Of a stretch of 7,259 nt of DNA, positions 5,999-7,259 are shown piece by piece; position 1 is the first letter of the stretch; the number at the start of each line of letters is the position of its first letter. The notes beneath the pieces are model-generated. The model did no database searches. It saw only the letters and a program-made list of their open reading frames with translations, and was not told the DNA's origin. The position numbers and the translations under genes were made by a program. Source of the DNA: Cytophagales bacterium (lineage in GTDB: Bacteria; Bacteroidota; Bacteroidia; Cytophagales; Spirosomataceae); the NCBI GenBank assembly GCA_028868395.1, contig JAGWUO010000055.1, positions 1 to 7,259 on the forward strand, written 5' to 3'.

Positions 5999-7216
5999 CT
6001 ATTTTAATGTAGAACGCTTCTTAAAGCTGAAAATGATTTGATTATTCGAGGAATTAGGTAATGTTGCGACTGAAATTCGCTTTTGATTTAATCCCTCTCC
6101 TACTAGCCTATTTTTTAATACATAAGCATGCTCTTTAGCCACAATTGCGCCTTTTTCAGACGCAACCTGTACCTGCACATCCACCTCTTTAAATTTATTC
6201 ATACCCGAGGCAATCTGCTTAAATAAATAGGTTTTAGGAGAGGTCAGCAATTCCGTTTTATCACTAAAATCTAGTTCAGTACACGTGAGTTCTAATGGTG
6301 TAACCACTGTTGAATCGGTTACATACGCATGGAAAGCCACCACTATTGACTCTTTAGGCACCTGAAATGGTTTTCCTTCCGGCCACGTTAATGAAACTAA
6401 AGAATCATTAGAGGCTTTCGCTGAATCAACCACCGCCTTTGTTAGGCTATCATTTAATTTTGTTAAACTATCAATGGGGATAATTTGATCCGTCTCCTCT
6501 TTATCAACCACCTCCTCAGAACTGCCATTTCGCAAGACTAAAAATAACCCCACAGACAAAAGAATTATTCCGCCTAATACCCCGGCTATTAACTTATAAT
6601 TTCGTGCAGGTCGATCATCAGCCGCTACAAATGGTTCATCAAAGACAAACGTATCTCCTTTCAATACATCTTTTAAAACTAAGATATCGACTAAAGCTAC
6701 CTGGATTTTAGTAGGGGCTAACGTGTAGAAATCACTAGTAGCAGGTAAATAATATTCGCCAAAAGACTTGTAATCGCGAAGCGCGTCATAATCAAACTCC
6801 TTCAATCGATAACCATACAAAGCATAACTCAAAGTTAAACCTTTGATGATGGTCGAACTTTTTGCCCCTAATTGACCTCCTAACAAAGTCGCAATGGCAC
6901 TTTTCTTGTCAGGCAGCAAGATGCCCATCATGCCTTCCCCAAAACGGTACATCGCCTCATAATCAGGCATTCCCTTGCCAGAACTCAATAATTTAGCCAC
7001 GTCCTCTTGAGGGGCAGATTTGGCTAACATAAAATTATAAAGCGCGTTAAATCGAATACGATTCCTAAATAACTTCAACACACTCCCTAAAACAACCGCT
7101 TCGAAGGCTGGTATCAATTCCATCACCTTCTCCTGCTTCTCAGTACAAAGATCCGCAAGACGCTTCGCAAAAAATGCTTTTTCTTCGGGAGTAATTAATG
7201 TAAATACCTGGCTCAT
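5999..7216 (-). CDS. Single-pass membrane protein with DUF937-like N-terminal region and degenerate OmpA-like C-terminal domain
   Basis: The protein has 405 residues if it starts at the ATG at 7216 (MSQVFTLI). The frame is open up to a GTG at 7234, but that codon sits on the -7 promoter element, so the ATG is preferred. Residues about 30-150 are helical, with GxxxGILLPDKKSAIATLLGG and KSSTIIKGLTLSYALYG segments that recall DUF937. A transmembrane helix (LIAGVLGGIILLSVGLFLVL, about 209-228) has Arg/Lys before it and acidic residues after it, predicting a cytoplasmic N-terminus and periplasmic C-terminus. A Ser/Asp/Lys-rich linker with two DSLTK units follows. Residues about 312-402 (ELDFSDKTELL, a helix, VDVQVQVAS, KEHAYVLKNRLVGEGLNQKRI, IIFSFKKR) follow the strand/helix order of an OmpA-like domain but lack its Asp and Arg peptidoglycan contacts. 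A cell-envelope role is inferred; no specific function is recognised. Confidence 0.8.
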   Translation of the reverse strand: MSQVFTLITPEEKAFFAKRLADLCTEKQEKVMELIPAFEAVVLGSVLKLFRNRIRFNALYNFMLAKSAPQEDVAKLLSSGKGMPDYEAMYRFGEGMMGILLPDKKSAIATLLGGQLGAKSSTIIKGLTLSYALYGYRLKEFDYDALRDYKSFGEYYLPATSDFYTLAPTKIQVALVDILVLKDVLKGDTFVFDEPFVAADDRPARNYKLIAGVLGGIILLSVGLFLVLRNGSSEEVVDKEETDQIIPIDSLTKLNDSLTKAVVDSAKASNDSLVSLTWPEGKPFQVPKESIVVAFHAYVTDSTVVTPLELTCTELDFSDKTELLTSPKTYLFKQIASGMNKFKEVDVQVQVASEKGAIVAKEHAYVLKNRLVGEGLNQKRISVATLPNSSNNQIIFSFKKRSTLK

Positions 7217-7233
7217 ATGGATTATTTCTAGCA

Positions 7234-7241
7234 CAAAATTA
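7234..7241 (-). promoter_or_regulatory. -7 element of the promoter for the membrane-protein gene
   Basis: The minus strand reads TAATTTTG, a perfect TAnnTTTG, 17 bp before the ATG at 7216. The predicted start near 7230 gives a leader of about 14 nt. The -33 box would fall at or beyond the window edge and cannot be checked. Confidence 0.55.
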
Positions 7242-7259
7242 CCTTATTTTTTTTATTTG

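Noticed and set aside
7217..7234. A GTG start at 7234 for the membrane-protein gene
   Set aside because: The codon overlaps the -7 promoter element, so it would precede the predicted transcript start; the ATG at 7216 is better placed.
1..7259. A hidden defence system, mobile element or biosynthetic cluster
   Set aside because: All large frames are accounted for by housekeeping or envelope families, and no transposase, integrase, nuclease-effector or terminal repeats were seen.

Overview
The window looks like an ordinary chromosomal stretch of a Bacteroidota bacterium. A Cytophagales-type freshwater lineage is a guess only. Three things support the phylum: promoter elements of the Bacteroidota form (TTTG or ATTG, about 20 nt, TAnnTTTG), a general lack of Shine-Dalgarno sites before starts, and gene families typical of the phylum (a DUF4286 protein, an HSPFVY-type methyltransferase relative, and a DEAD-box helicase with an RGG linker). 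Base composition is moderately AT-rich and even, apart from the GC-rich RGG-coding repeats. No transposase, integrase, CRISPR array, tRNA or rRNA gene was seen.

Layout. Positions 1-2178 (+) hold the 3' three quarters of a large FAD/Fe-S oxidoreductase of the YdiJ-like D-2-hydroxyacid dehydrogenase type. It overlaps a small DUF4286 gene (2175-2471, +) by ATGA. A low-GC imperfect palindrome separates this pair from the convergent uracil-DNA glycosylase gene ung (2539-3228, -). Only 16 bp separate ung from the divergent apaG (3245-3631, +), which is coupled by TAATG to a 123-codon gene (3631-4002, +). That gene resembles the two ends of a Bacteroidota SAM-methyltransferase without its catalytic core. 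A strong bidirectional terminator (4003-4029) ends this operon and the convergent DEAD-box RNA helicase gene deaD (4032-5846, -). deaD has its own consensus promoter and a leader of about 107 nt. Upstream of it, on the same strand, is a gene for a single-pass membrane protein (5999-7216, -) with a DUF937-like N-terminal half and a degenerate OmpA-like C-terminal domain.

The genes do not form one pathway. They are small housekeeping units: organic-acid oxidation, uracil repair, ApaG, RNA remodelling and an envelope protein. I found no obvious new multi-gene system. The most interesting points are the deaD leader (mutually exclusive hairpins and an 11-codon reading frame that overlaps the deaD start by ATGA), the core-less methyltransferase relative, and the OmpA-like domain that appears to lack its peptidoglycan-binding residues.
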